64,000 nucleotides of DNA from Haliclona indistincta (GCA_964017065.1 OZ024787.1:7392996-7456995), one strand, 5' to 3'. Shown: positions 52,701 to 64,000, counted from the first letter of the stretch. The notes: generated from the letters alone by a model not told the origin. Made by a program: numbers and translations.

Positions 52701-55700
52701 TCAGTAACTTGGAAGAAGGACAAGCGTGGAACTCCTCGTGGTGGTGACAGACACGTTCAACGACATCGTCAACGTTCTCAATTTCGGAAGAACGACCGTG
52801 ACCAGAAGTCGTCGCCGTCCGTGTATACGAGATGCGGTAAAGAACCTCACAGCAGAAGAGTCTGTCCAGCTAGAGATGCGGAGTGCCACAAGTGCGGAAA
52901 GCGAGGACACTTCAGTGCACAATGCCGTTCCAAGAACGTCATCTCTAATGTCTCTTTAGAACCCAGTGCTGGACAGGGCAAAGATGTTCCAGTGGATACT
53001 GGTTTCCTCGATTCACTGACTGCTGCTGAGACTTCTGGACCTGCAGTTTGGAATGTGACAGTATATGTTGACAAGCAGGCAGTAACATTTAAAGTAGATA
53101 CTGGTGCAGAGGTTACAGCCATTTCTGATTTCTCCTATAGGCAACTCAAAGGGATCCACCTCAACACTGCAAGCAGAGTGCTGTGTGGACCTGACCATTC
53201 TCGTCTCAAGGTGCTGGGACAGTTCAAGTCGACTCTTGGAGTTAAGGAGAGGACAATACAACAAGACATCTTTGTCGTCAAAGGGCTCAAGAGTAACCTA
53301 CTTGGTCTACCTGCAATTCAAGGAGGAGCCACTGTTAGCATCTCTAAGCTCGATGCTAACAGTGGCTTCTGGCAAATTCCTTTGAGTCCTGAGTCCAGAC
53401 CACTTACTACATTTCTCACACCATTTGGGCGTTACCACTTCAATAAGTTGCCATTTGGTTTGTCTAGTGCCCCTGAGTTGTTCCAGAAACGTATGGGTAA
53501 ATTATTGGAGGGATTGGATGGAGTTGTTTGCTTGATTGACGATGTTCTCATTTTTGCAGCAGATAAGGAGGAACATGATCTCAGACTGAGAGCTGTGCTG
53601 AACAGAATGGCAGAGGCAGGCACTACCCTCAACATGGAAAAGTGTGTGTTTCAGCAGACGGAGTTAAAGTTCCTTGGTCATGTGCTCAACCAAGATGGAG
53701 TGTCTCCGGATCCTGAGAAAACAAGAGCGATCACTTTGATGCCAGCTCCTGATGGAGTTCCTGCTCTAAGACGCTTCATGGGGATGGTTAACCACCTTGG
53801 AAAGTTCTCTCATCGACTATCAGAGCTGACTAAGCCACTACGTGATCTGCTAAGCGCTAAGAACTCATGGAGTTGGGGTCCAGATCAAGATAGAGCATTT
53901 CAAGAAGTAAAAGAGGAGCTCTCTAGACCCACAGTGCTTGCTCTCTATAGTCCTCAGGTCGAGACCAAAGTTTCTGCTGATAGCTCATCATTTGGGCTAG
54001 GAGCCGTATTGCTGCAGCGCCAAACATCAGATTCTGCTTGGAAACCGGTGGCTTACGCCTCTAGAGCTCTTACTGAAACAGAGGGTCGCTATGCTCAAGT
54101 TGAAAAGGAGGCACTGGCATGTACTTGGGCAGCAGAGAAATTTTCGGACTATCTACTTGGTAAACATTTCACAATGGAGACAGACCACAAGCCCTTGGTG
54201 TCCCTTCTCGGAAACAAGAATTTGGACAATTTACCACCCAGGGTGCTACGATTTCGTCTACGTCTATCAAGATTTCTGTACTCTGTAGAACACGTACCAG
54301 GAAAGTCGATCTATACTGCCGATACTCTGTCCCGAAGTCTTGCTCCTTCTACTGACTCAGATGGAGCTGTATCCTCTAGAGATGTTAATTGTTTCATTGA
54401 TGCCATAATAACTTCCCTCCCAGCCTCTACAGATCGGTTGCAGACCTACAAGGCAGCTCAAGAGGAGGATCAGATCTGTAAGCAGATTATTACCTACTGC
54501 AAGCAGGGATGGCCGGAGAAACAAGTTCGTTCTAAGCAGTTCAACTCGTATTGGGGTGCTCGTCACAAGTTCACCATAGTGGACGGCCGATTGCTCCTAT
54601 ATGGCTCATGTATCGTCATTCCATCCTCTCTGCAGGCAGAGACACTTGACAAGATTCATACTGGTCATCTGGGAGTGCAAAAGTGCCTGTCGAGAGCTAA
54701 AGCGTCAGTGGTGGCCAGGCATGACTGGACAGTTGAAAAGAAAAATCCAGGAGTGTCGAGAGTGCAGAGAGCATCTTGTCCAGAGAAAGGAACCACTCAT
54801 TCCCTCAAAGCTACCAGCCTATCCTTGGGAAGAAGTAGGAGCGGATTTATTCCAACTGAGAGGTGTCACCTATCTGCTCGTGGTTGATTATTTTTCCAAG
54901 TTTCCAGAATTGATCAAGCTTACATCCACCACTGCATCAAATGTGATCAACGCACTGAAAGCTGTCTTTGCCAGACATGGCATTCCTTCCTGTTTGAGGA
55001 GCGATAATGGACCTCAATTTGACTGCTCTGAGATGGAAGCATTCGCCACTTCGTATGGATTCAAGCACCGTACAAGCAGTCCAAGATTTCCTCAGAGTAA
55101 TGGACAAGTGGAACGTGCCGTTCAGACCATCAAGAATCTTCTGAGAAAGTCAGATGATCTGTTCCTGTCACTATTGGTCTATCGTTCTACTCCTTTGAGG
55201 TGGTGTGGTAGGAGCCCTGCCGAGCTGTGTATGGGTAGGAAGTTGAGCACGAACCTTCCACAACTTCAGAGTGCCTTGATTCCTGAGTGGACTTACCTTG
55301 ACCAGTATCGTGAAGCAGACAAGATTTACAAGGATCGAGTCAAACAGGACTACGATCGACGACATGGTACTAACGTGCTACCTGAGCTACCGAACCACTC
55401 AGCAGTCTTAGTGGACGATCCAATGGGTCACAACAGAGAGCCTGGGGTTACCATTGATACGGCAGATGCTCCTCGGTCATATGTGGTTAAGACTTCTTCT
55501 GGTGGTATCATCAGACGCAATCGTCACCAGCTCATTACTAACCCCTCATCCTCACCACCTAAGAAGACAGTGAGATTTGCTGACCCACCTGCTGACTGTA
55601 TTGAGCCACCTGCTAATCATGATACTCCTCCTATCTTCAAGCGCAGTCCCATTGTTACAAGATCACGAACGAGAGCTCTCCAAACAAAGGGGGATGTGGA

Positions 55701-58700
55701 GAGTTGACCTCACTCTCTACTGTATTGTATCAATACTACTCTACATTGTTAATAATACGAGCCTTGTCGATTGTCACATGCCTACACGTCTCTGATATTG
55801 TTTACTGTAGTTTTGTCATATTGGTATATATAGACACTGCTCATTCTATTTTGTCACTCTTCTTCTCTGGTCCCTCTGTCATAATCCATACTAAGTATTT
55901 GGCTCGAACCTGTTGAACCCTGCGTTACGCTACAAAAACAGTATGTCTGTGATGCCTGCCTTCACTCCACCTGCAGCTGAGAGACCATGCCTGCCTAGAG
56001 GATTAACTAGATCATTGCAGTGGCGACAGGAATGCGGGCTGCAGATGGGAGTACCCAGACAGAGGAGTGTATCATCATCCATCCGAAGACCAGCTGATGA
56101 AATTGGGAGGGCATTTAGCCAGGCACCAGATTCCTTGCAGGAAGCAGCCAACAAGCGAGCTCTATCTTCTTCATCATAAGCATTATAAAGGAGTTGATCA
56201 GCTAGAGCTGCAGCTCTTGAATGGTCCCAAGCCTTTTGAGAGCAGGTAGTCTCGCTAAAGGGGGGGTGGTAAATCCGTGCCTGAGGACCACACTGACACA
56301 GCCTCTTGAACACTGGGAGAGGACAAGGGAAGATCTTGAAGGAAAAAAAGAGAGCGAGCTGAGAAGTTGCATAGACTGAAGATAAAAAAGCAAAATGAGC
56401 CACATATACAGCCAGGCAGACCCCCAAACCACCCGACCTCGCAGGCAAAGAAGCCTTGAGCCATACTGCACTATTGGTGCCCAAGAGGGTGTTGGTCACA
56501 TCACCCTAAACAGACATGAGGACTGAGTCAAACTCCATAAGAGAGGGAGAAGAAAACAAGGAGCCGACCGCAGGAAGTACATTAGCTTTGGAATTGCAAA
56601 GGAAGATCGAAAGAAGAAGAGCATCGTGAGCTGCAAGATGACAGAGGTGATTACCCATTCCCTGGAGGGCTTCGACTTTATCCATAATAGCAGCAGACGT
56701 ACAGATCTCATCACCCAAGGGAGAGCCCAAAAGAGATGCTTGAGATGGAGGAAGGAGCTGAGCACCAGGCAAATGAGAGAGGAGCAGAGACAAGGTGGAG
56801 TCACTGGCAGAAATTATTTCCAACTTGGAATTGTTTAAAATGAGGCCCTGAGATTCGGCACCTTTGATCAGCTCCAGATCTGACAAGATGCAGTCAAGGT
56901 TTCCCCCAAATGGTCACATCATCAAGGTACAGGATGCACAGGTCAGAACTAAGTGACCGAGATGGTATAATGTGAGACAAAACAGGAGAGGGCCCAGAGG
57001 GTCCTTCTGCTCAGCAGATAGAATTTGGTGTTCGCCCCAGAAGAGGCAAGAAAAAGATGAGTAGGCAGAATGGGCAAGATTGTAAATTTCCGGAGCAAGT
57101 TTACTCACAGCTTCCAGCATCCTATCCCTGTGAACAGAGTTAAACGCGTTCTTGAAATCAAGTTTTACTAGTGCATCTGATAGGGGCATTACAGAGAGGA
57201 ACAGCCTCGCTGCAGCAGCCTCTGCACCACCCCTAACACCATAACTCAGCTGTCTGGGGCTAAGAAGTCTAGACTTTATTTTACTAATACTAATACCAAA
57301 ATGGAATCTGGCTACTAAAACAACACTAATTCATTTCATTGTCACAGAATGCTATCATTCATGTAGCATCATTCATGCAGTAGGCTAAACATTGCTTCCA
57401 TAATTTTTATCACAATGAGGTTGCTAGGGACAGTGCCCTCAAGAACTATATCCACAAAATAAATATGCCTCTATGATATTTAGGAAGTACCAAAGCAACT
57501 TGTAAAAACCGCTTGTGAATATAACAGGTAAACTTGAGTTATGCACAAACATGATAACTTACCAATTGGATCAGAAAGTTCAGAAAAGTTATTAGTGAAG
57601 GGCGCTTTGACTTTAACCTGGAAGGATTCCTGAGGAATGCAGGAATCGGTTATACTAATCACAAAATTTAGTGTCTGGTTGTTGAGTTCTGCTGTGTAGC
57701 TTCGATTTTCACAGTTGACTTGAGCAGGTTCAAATTTCACAGTGACGTTGATTGTGTCAATAAATTTAGATAAAATTATATCGTCTGGTAGACTACTGTA
57801 AAGAATCAAATTTCCATTTTCCATTTTATTTATTACTGGGCGCTTTAGCTTGTCCACTGTATGAGGAGAAAAAAGAAAGTACTTAACAACAGTGTGCATA
57901 TAAGGTAATAATATGCAAAACTAAAGCCTAAAAGTGTAGAGGTGAATCATAGCCATCCATGTTATTGCCTAGCACCAATGACAATAAAACAAACAAACAA
58001 GACAAACATTTTGGTTATCTCCCTTTTAGAAAGAGTTAATATACATATTAAACAAGCTGTGACACTCCTTCACACTCTGGTAGTAAGTCACACACTACCA
58101 AGGAATGAAACTAGGCAGCTGAAAAACTACCTCAATTAAAACAGAATTGTTTAGATAACACAATTCACTCACTGTTTCATTATACCTTGTCCTGAAAACT
58201 CATAAACATGCAAAGCTGTGGAAAATGTTTATAATTTAGATTATTATAAACATGCAATAGTACAAGCCTGAACTAGTGAAAAATGGGACAAATCTAGTGT
58301 GACAGGAGCACATACAACTACTGTCACACTAGATTTGTCCCATTCTTCACTAGTTCAGGCTTTACCCTGGCCTGTTTATTCATGGATACTCTATCTATCA
58401 CAAATCTGTTTGTCTGTCAGAAACTTCCCCTGATTAGCCACACTCCATGCATGGCTCTTGTTATAGCCATGTAGCATATGGAGTTCAGAATGCACTATAA
58501 ATACTGCTACATTACCAAATTATCACCAAAATTTAATTAGCATTGGCCCATTATAGCAACAAACTAGCTTGATGACACAGAGGTATTTGTACACACATGC
58601 ACATTGTTTCTTTACCTTCAACAATCCTTCCAACAGTCTTGCTTGTCTCTATCATATTCCCATTCATAATCTTACAGGAAATATTGTTGGATTGACTTTC

Positions 58701-61302
58701 CATGAAGTTGTCTATACGCAGTGTACAGTTGATTTGGAATGCTACTGAGTAGTCACAGGTGAGTATTACTGGATGGTCTTCAATAGAGTCAGTACAGATT
58801 TGGGTGGTTAAAGAAGTGTTGCAAGAATTTGATTCAGATGATGAATTGATACTCCCTCCAAACACTTCAAACATCACTGTGCGCAATTGAGGTACAGAAG
58901 CAATGCATTGGAACTCAGCACTATATCCAGCTTTGACTATGGATTTTAGAGGAGCTTCAACAATACTGGTTGGCCCAGGACCATCTGTAACAGATAGTGA
59001 AGTCAAAGTCATGACAGTGTATAATTGATGTTCAATACTCACCTTTTGAAACAATATTTTCAAGAAAGCCTCGTTGCATGACTGTCTGGAATTGAAAACT
59101 TGGTATTCCAGTTACTGTTACTGTACAAACTAGTGACTGAACTAAAGGAGTGAATCTTGATATGATGAGATTAGTGCTATTAAGTGTGTATTCTGTTGTG
59201 CTTGAATTCAGGACAACATTGCCACCAGTACTGTAAAGTACAGTCCAGGTGATAGAATAAAGATCAAGGCGTTCCATAGCTAGAGCTCCAAAACTGTGTG
59301 GGCATTTCGCTGTGTACATTTGTCCCCATGTAGCACTCAGAGGGTTGTTGACAAATATATCCAAAGGAAATTCTGTTGGAAAAATGCATTAATTTTAACG
59401 AAGTAAGCTATATTTTTGATTTTCATGTAATAATTGCATGATAGCGACACGTGAGTGGCAGAATTGGCTAATAATTATTAAAAAAACCAGGCTTTATTTC
59501 GGGAAAACAATGCAACTGTATGTGAAGCACAAGAAGGCAATGTGTCTGTAGTATTATTCTCGTCTTTCTCAAGTTGCCGTTATCGCACATAGTGTACCTA
59601 ACGCTCGCCAGCAGGCGTCATCCGTCCTGCTAATGCTGTTTATGCAACAGCGCTCAGACTTGGAATAATAAGGGGAGACCACTTGGTGACTGTGCAACAC
59701 ACACAAGAATCCATAACTAAAAGTATTGCAAGCAAGAAATTATAAACCAACAAGGAACAAGCATGGAATGGTAACACGATAGACTTGCTAACAGACCATA
59801 GATACCTACACCAGTGGCTATACATAAGATTAATATTTTTTTCATAAGCTGAATTCAATTCAATGCACGTCAGGTGTCAGTCAACAGCAACCAGCTGAAT
59901 TAGCTATAGTCAGCCACAGCAGCCACTGATGTAGGGATCTATGGTATTTGCTAACATACCATAGATCCCTACATCAGTTACATCTGATTCAGTCAATCGT
60001 GTTACCATTCCATGCTTGTTCCTTGTTGGTTTACATTGTGGACCACTGGTAGATTTGTACATCCTTTGATTTCGATAGAAATCTTTTTAATTTTCTATAT
60101 TTTGAAATTGCTGGGATGACCTGTCACGAACAACATAGTGAAAGCCTTGTCAGTATTGTTAGCACCTGTTAGGCTCCAGTGGCACAGGATGACCCCTCAA
60201 GCTATGGTATTTGTTGATGCTTATCTTGAAGACATGGTTCATTTGCCAGATGAATGGTAAACTACATTTTGGTAAACTACATATTAAACAAGTCTCTTCA
60301 CACTCTAGTCACACACTACTAAGGAATGAAACTACGTAGGCAGCTGAAAAACCACCCTCAATTAAAACAGAATTGTTTAGATAACACAATTCACTCACTG
60401 TTTCATTATACCTTGTCCTGAAAACTCATAAACATGCAAAGCTGTATATACTTTTGCTTATCATAAACATGCAATAGTACAAACACACTGCTTAATAGTG
60501 AACTAGCCAAGACTTCAAGAGTACTGTCAATAAAAATGATTATGTAAACAAGAATAGCAGAGATCAGGAAGAGGGCATTCCCCTGGTCACTAAAAATAGT
60601 ACTATGAAAACACTACAGCTGCTGTAACCCAATCTCTTGGTAACTATTTAGATGCCAGATGGTGTGTTAGTACTTAGACTCCAGGAAATGTTTCTGCACA
60701 CCAAATTCATAGAAACAGTACTAATGATGGAAGTGGATGCTGCATGTTAAATCAGGCATGCATGCAATGGACTCTGAGCATACTGCTCCATGGAATAGCA
60801 ATCATATAGCAACTATCACTCATGTAGTAGGCTTCCCTTTAATGCGGGTAATTTTTATCACCAGGTTGCTAGGGACAGCACCCTCAAGAACTATATCCAC
60901 AAATTAATATGATATTCATTGTCACAGAAGGAAATACCAAAGCAACTTGTAAAACTGCTCGTAAAAATAACAGGTAAACTTGAGTTATGCACAAACACGA
61001 TAACTTACCAATTGGATCAGAAAGTTCAGAAAAGTTATTAGAGAAGGGCGCTTTGACTTTAACCCGGAAAGACTCCTGAGGAATGCAGGAATCAGTTCTA
61101 TTAATCACAAAATTTAGTGTCTGGTTGTTGAGTTCTGCTGTGTAGCTTCGATTTTCACAGTTGACTTGAGCAGGTTCAAATTTCACAGTGACGTTGATTG
61201 TGTCAATAAATTTAGATAAAATTATATCGTCTGGTAGACTACTGTAAAGCATCAAATTTCCATTTTCCATTTCACTTATTACTGGGCGCTTTAGCTTGTC
61301 CA
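49702..61302 (-). CDS. Type II multi-Ig receptor, copy 2 (5' end outside window)
   Basis: Exons on minus: 61302-61009 (FN3-like), 59372-59043 (Ig-a), 58984-58616 (Ig-b), 57856-57563 (FN3-like), 50121-50077 (stalk) and 49952-49702 (TM plus tail). All junctions are phase 1, and the lengths 294, 330, 369, 294, 45 and 251 keep one frame to the stop. The tail, EENHVYDYAEP-like with RQENHVYDYAEP, one proline-rich stretch and one NPAYETF, is a single-copy version of the duplicated tail in copy 1. A 7.4-kb intron between the stalk and the last FN3 exon contains the GGAA microsatellite, a Ty3 element and a LINE fragment; whether it is still spliced is unknown. Leader and further cassettes lie beyond the window or are missing. 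Confidence 0.65.
50179..50570. repeat. Foldback element, copy 2
   Basis: Same family as 33458-33804; arms of about 160 bp with AGATTTCTATCGAAATC ends and the CACTGATGTAGGGATCTATG box. It lies in the giant intron of type II copy 2. Confidence 0.8.
50740..51145 (-). repeat. Composite dispersed repeat, copy 2, truncated at microsatellite
   Basis: Reverse-strand relative of 32605-33335 and 61505-62215. It is intact up to the point where the sisters have a short TTCTTCTTTCTTC tract; there it passes into the giant GGAA array and the remaining third is missing. Confidence 0.75.
51152..52420 (+). repeat. 1.27-kb GGAA tetranucleotide microsatellite
   Basis: About 310 uninterrupted GGAA units, degrading to GAAA at the right end (52408-52420). 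It is open in several frames on both strands (KEGR- or FLPS-type polypeptides) simply because of its periodicity. It sits at the position of a short CTT-rich tract in the sister composite repeats, so it probably grew from there. Confidence 0.95.
52421..55707 (+). pseudogene. Damaged Ty3/gypsy retrotransposon gag-pol
   Basis: In order: the end of gag, a zinc-knuckle region (one intact CHKCGKRGHFSAQC; the first knuckle has lost its first Cys), protease (VDTGAEVTAIS, about 53096-53130), reverse transcriptase (SKLDANSGFWQIPL, then LPFGLSSAPELFQKR, and catalytic LIDDVLIF), RNase H (SADSSSFGLGAVLLQ) and integrase (HTGHLGVQKC, SDNGPQFDC, NGQVERAVQTIKN). Defects: most of gag is missing at the microsatellite, the N-terminal part of RT is deleted at about 53345, and a frame change near 54700 splits the integrase zinc finger. 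It is a dead copy; no 5' LTR was found. Confidence 0.88.
55695..55934 (+). mobile_element. Probable 3' LTR of the Ty3 element
   Basis: It begins TGTGGAGAGTTGACC just after a purine tract (AAACAAAGGGGGA) that fits a polypurine tract. It ends ACGCTACA, giving the usual TG...CA boundaries, 240 bp. A TATATATAG box lies near 55845. The right boundary is where LINE-derived sequence starts. Confidence 0.65.
55935..57280 (-). pseudogene. LINE reverse transcriptase fragment
   Basis: Read on minus from 57270: LSYGVRGGAEAAARLFLSV, then LVKLDFKNAFNSVHRDRML (RT motif), a YLDDV catalytic motif at about 56910-56930, and a C-terminal part with SGAWLNALPISSAGLRMDD followed by a Cys/His cluster (CSPHSCRHCNDLVNPLGRHG). 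Frames shift at least twice. This RT type is common in marine invertebrate genomes. It ends abruptly at the Ty3 LTR, which may have inserted into it. Confidence 0.8.
58265..58361. repeat. Hairpin insertion with 40-bp arms
   Basis: AGCCTGAACTAGTGAA... at 58265-58304 is inverted at 58322-58361 with one mismatch and a 17-nt loop. It lies in a type II intron; the paralogous introns near 32360 and 60480 lack it. Confidence 0.75.
59740..60097. repeat. Foldback element, copy 3 (partly deleted left arm)
   Basis: The right arm is complete to GATTTCGATAGAAATC; the left arm lacks its outer part. The central GATGTAGGGATCTATGGTAT box is itself palindromically duplicated at about 59920-59978. Confidence 0.75.
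60100..61008. other. Type II intron sequence
   Basis: This holds cassette-derived intron sequence (60290-60830) that recurs at 32160-32520, 58025-58230 and 62758-63270. No exon recognised. Confidence 0.6.
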
Positions 61303-61504
61303 CTGCACGAGGAGAAAAAAAGGAAAGTACTTGACGACAGTGTGCATATAAGGTAATAATATGCAAAACTAAAGCCTAAATGTGTAGAGATGAATCACAG
61401 CCCTCATGTTATTGCCTAGCGCCCTCAAGAACTAATGTTGAGGGTGCAACAAACAAACAAGACAAACATTTTGGTTATCTCCCTTTTAGAAGAAGTTACT
61501 ATAC

Positions 61505-62215
61505 ATATTAGGGAGACACGGTAGTGTCTCCCTATGTAGGGTTGAACGAGAAAACAAGATGGCGGCTACATACAATGCATTAGCGTTCAAACGCTGATAT
61601 TTCTCCTGGTGATGAATTTTATACGTCCAAAGACACTTAGATCTGCTCTCTGGCGTTGCCCCATCTTGCAGTAGCAAGGAGATTGCTCGAAATTGTTGCT
61701 AAAGTGACGAACCTGAAAACGGTGAAAATCGACTTTCGTCATCTTCGTCTTCTTCTTCTTTCTTTCTTCAACTCGCCTAGCGCCTTTACGCGAGCAGTGC
61801 CGAGACCAAAACACCCACGAACATTCGTGAAATTCTCCTGGCAGGTGCCTTTTGAACATTGTTTTTAGCGAAACGGCGATCTAAATTCCGCGAGTTCTCG
61901 ATCGTGATCCATTGTCAGCTAAGTGTTAGACGCCATTATTGTGATTGCGCAACACGCGCGCACGTGACCAAGCCGGCAGTGGCTAGCGCACGTGACCAAG
62001 CACTAGCTTGAGTATCGCCATGCCGTATGGATCATGGAGAACACATATTTGTCTGGAGTCTTCGAATAAGGGCAAGCTCGTGTAGGATCGCCATTCTGCG
62101 CTTGCCAGATAATTATAACCGGCGTACAGGTCTACAAATAAGTGTGGGCGGGGCTCGTATGCATGAATGCGTAGGCGAGCTGATATGTACCAGATAACAA
62201 ATATTTTTAGCTACA
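61505..62215 (+). repeat. Composite dispersed repeat, copy 3
   Basis: Same family as 32605-33335, starting with the hairpin GGGAGACACGG...GTGTCTCCC. It keeps the short TTCTTCTTCTTTCTTTC tract at about 61746-61768, which corresponds to the GGAA expansion of copy 2. Confidence 0.75.
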
Positions 62216-62344
62216 AGTTTAAAATTGTTAATAATAAACAAAAGCCATCAACAACAGGAAACTAAACCAATGGTGGAAACCATGACAAAGACGACTCAGT
62301 ACATGGATGATATTGAACTGCACTACACTGAAAAAGGACACAAA

Positions 62345-62746
62345 CAAGAAAATAAAAAAGATTTCTATCGAAATCAAAAGGATGTAGGGTTGTGAAATCT
62401 ACCACTGGTCCACAATGTAATCTAACAAGGAACAAGCATGGAATGGTAACACGATTGACTTGCTAACAGACCATAGATCCCTACATCAGTGGCTGTACAT
62501 AAGATCAATAATTATTTTGTCACAAGCTGAATCCATTTAATGCATGTCTGGTGTCAGTCAACAGCAACTAGCTGAACAAGCTATAACCAACCACAGCAGC
62601 CACTGATGTAGGGATCTATGGTCTGTTAGCAAGTCAATCGTGTTACCATTCCATGCTTGTTCCTTGTTAGATTACATTGTGGACCAGTGGTAGATTTCAC
62701 AACCCTACATCCTTTTGATTTCGATAGAAATCTTTTTTATTTTCTT
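62345..62746. repeat. Foldback element, copy 4
   Basis: Full-length member with both AGATTTCTATCGAAATC arms, directly downstream of composite repeat copy 3, the same arrangement as copy 1. Confidence 0.8.
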
Positions 62747-63900
62747 TTAAACTAGATATGACACTCCTTCACACTCTGGTAGTAAGTCACACACTACTAA
62801 GGAATAAAACTAGGCAGCTGAAAAACCACCTCAATTAAAACAGAATTGTATAGATAACACAATTCACTCACTGTTTCATTATACCTTGTCCTGAAAACTC
62901 ATAAACATGCAAAGCTGTATATAATTTTGCTTATCATAAACATGCAATAGAACAAACACACTGCTTAATAGTGAACTAACCAAGACTTCAAGAGTACTGT
63001 CCATAAAAAAGATGTGAACAGGTCAACAGGAAATAGCAATTCCAAACAGAGATCAGGAAGAGGGTACTCCCCTAGCCACTAAAATAGTACTATGAAGACA
63101 ATCTCTTGGAAAATATTTTAGATGCCAGATGGTGTGTTAGTACTTAGACTCCAGGAAATGTTTCTGCACCCAAAATTCATAGATGGAAGTGGATGCTGCA
63201 TGTTACTTCAGGCATGCATGCAACAAACAGAGTCTGAGCATACTGCTCCATGGAATAGCAATGATGTAGCAGCTATCTAGTCTTGCGGGCCAGACGTACC
63301 AGGGTGGGAACGTCTGGTCACTGATGCCATGTTTTCGTGACACAATAGAATGTAATCAATGTCACGTCACGGTTTGAAATCACGTGTTAATTCCACGTCA
63401 CCAGTCTAGTCTTGGCCCTGACTAAGATTTGTATGCATTTAATTTAGGAGAGGATAACACAACTGTTTTAGGGTAATTTGACCCCAAGGAATAAGATGTG
63501 ATATGTGCCAAATTGTCTATCAGCTGCGAAATACCCGAAAATGACCACACCCTTTTATTGGCAGTGCCACCAACAATAACACTATAGCTCTATCTTCTTA
63601 ACCATTATAGTAACCTACTTTCTAGCAACTGTTCTAAGGTAATATGACCCTAAGTAATGTATTGGGATGTGTACCAAAACCAATATTGACTGCAAAGAAA
63701 AATGGCTACACCTTTTCAGAAATGCATTAACATTTCTATTTTAAAGAGTTTAATATTTTAAGATTCTGATGGTTTGAAAACAGTACAAGTACAGCGTATT
63801 ACCAACAAAAAGACACAATTAATTTTATTAACTTGAGGAGTCACTTAAATATAAACTTGGCAGTATTTAGTATTAAAAAATGATGTTCACAGAAATTAAG

Positions 63901-64000
63901 TTATTCAGTGATAGGGTTTCTGCAGGATTCACCTCCTTTACACTTGCAGTATTTGCAACACTTGATTCCAGCTACCCTGCAGCGACATATCCATTCTTTG
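63901..64000 (-). CDS. Cysteine-rich C-terminus of an unidentified protein (partial)
   Basis: The last 32 codons before a TAA at 63901-63903 read EWICRCRVAGIKCCKYCKCK followed by GGESCRNPITE. The spacing CxC-x6-CCxxCxC-x5-CxNP resembles CXC-type cysteine motifs that end some DNA-binding and transposase-related proteins. Gene identity cannot be decided, and it continues beyond the window. Confidence 0.45.
   Translation of the reverse strand, partial: KEWICRCRVAGIKCCKYCKCKGGESCRNPITE

Larger units (their letters stand above)
61303..63900. other. Repeat-rich region upstream of the last recognised type II exon
   Basis: Contains composite repeat copy 3 (61505-62215), foldback copy 4 (62345-62746) and a second copy of cassette intron (62758-63270, near-identical to 60290-60830). 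The last hints that another type II cassette existed or continues leftward in transcript order beyond the window. 63270-63900 is AT-rich with nothing recognised. Confidence 0.55.

Noticed and set aside
51078..54887. A 1269-codon frame with hundreds of KEGR repeats fused to a retroviral-type polyprotein
   Set aside because: The repeat part is the GGAA microsatellite, open in several frames on both strands; only the Ty3-derived part after about 52420 has coding meaning, and that is broken.

Overview
The window looks like animal (metazoan) nuclear DNA, most plausibly from a sponge or another early-branching invertebrate. The evidence is spliced genes with short GT-AG introns (many near 50-100 nt), animal-type Ig/FN3 membrane receptors, clear orthologues of RPF1 and RCHY1, and dense interspersed repeats of LINE, Ty3, hAT-like and piggyBac-like type. 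Nothing in the sequence names the species, so sponge is an inference.

Region 1 (1-15 kb): five intronless minus-strand genes in a head-to-tail array of about 3.3-kb units. They encode divergent 12-TM peptide-transporter-like (POT/SLC15, MFS) proteins of 586-591 aa. Copies 1 and 4 are near-duplicates including flanks. Copy 5 looks like a mosaic of copies 3 and 2. Three spacers carry broken remnants of further copies.

Region 2 (15-20.3 kb): gene-poor DNA with two pairs of exact-looking long duplications, a degenerate interspersed repeat, and a 65-bp tandem array in which each unit carries two small hairpins.

Region 3 (20.3-26 kb): two conserved housekeeping genes share an 86-bp divergent promoter. 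RPF1 (Brix-domain 60S ribosome biogenesis factor, minus, 6 exons, 307 aa) faces RCHY1/Pirh2 (CHY plus RING E3 ubiquitin ligase, plus, 9 exons, 432 aa). RCHY1 has a long acidic/proline C-terminal extension. Both exon models close in frame.

Region 4 (26.9-61.3 kb): a minus-strand cluster of single-pass receptors, the most interesting part. Type I genes (26.9-29.1 kb, 41.0-43.6 kb, plus pseudogenes at 44.1-44.3 and 45.3-48.8 kb) encode a signal peptide, one Ig domain, FN3 and further beta-sandwich domains, one TM and a cytoplasmic tail. One tail has two ITIM-like motifs. Type II genes (30.6-40.0 kb and 49.7 to beyond 61.3 kb) are built from a repeated three-exon cassette (Ig-a, Ig-b, FN3-like) with all splice junctions in phase 1, then a TM and a tail with NPxY and proline-rich motifs. 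The types alternate, as if a type I plus type II unit had been duplicated. Gene decay, cassette duplication and mobile-element insertion are all visible. A polymorphic recognition (allorecognition or innate immune) role is a hypothesis only.

Mobile elements in and around the cluster: a 5'-truncated LINE (45.4-46.2 kb), a LINE fragment on minus (55.9-57.3 kb), a damaged Ty3/gypsy element abutting a 1.27-kb GGAA microsatellite (51.15-55.93 kb), hAT-like elements with 5- or 8-bp target duplications, a piggyBac-like element with TTAA ends, a 748-bp terminal-inverted-repeat element, a foldback family in four copies, and a 52-bp hairpin insertion with a 9-bp target duplication. The right edge (63.9-64.0 kb) holds the cysteine-rich C-terminus of an unidentified minus-strand protein.
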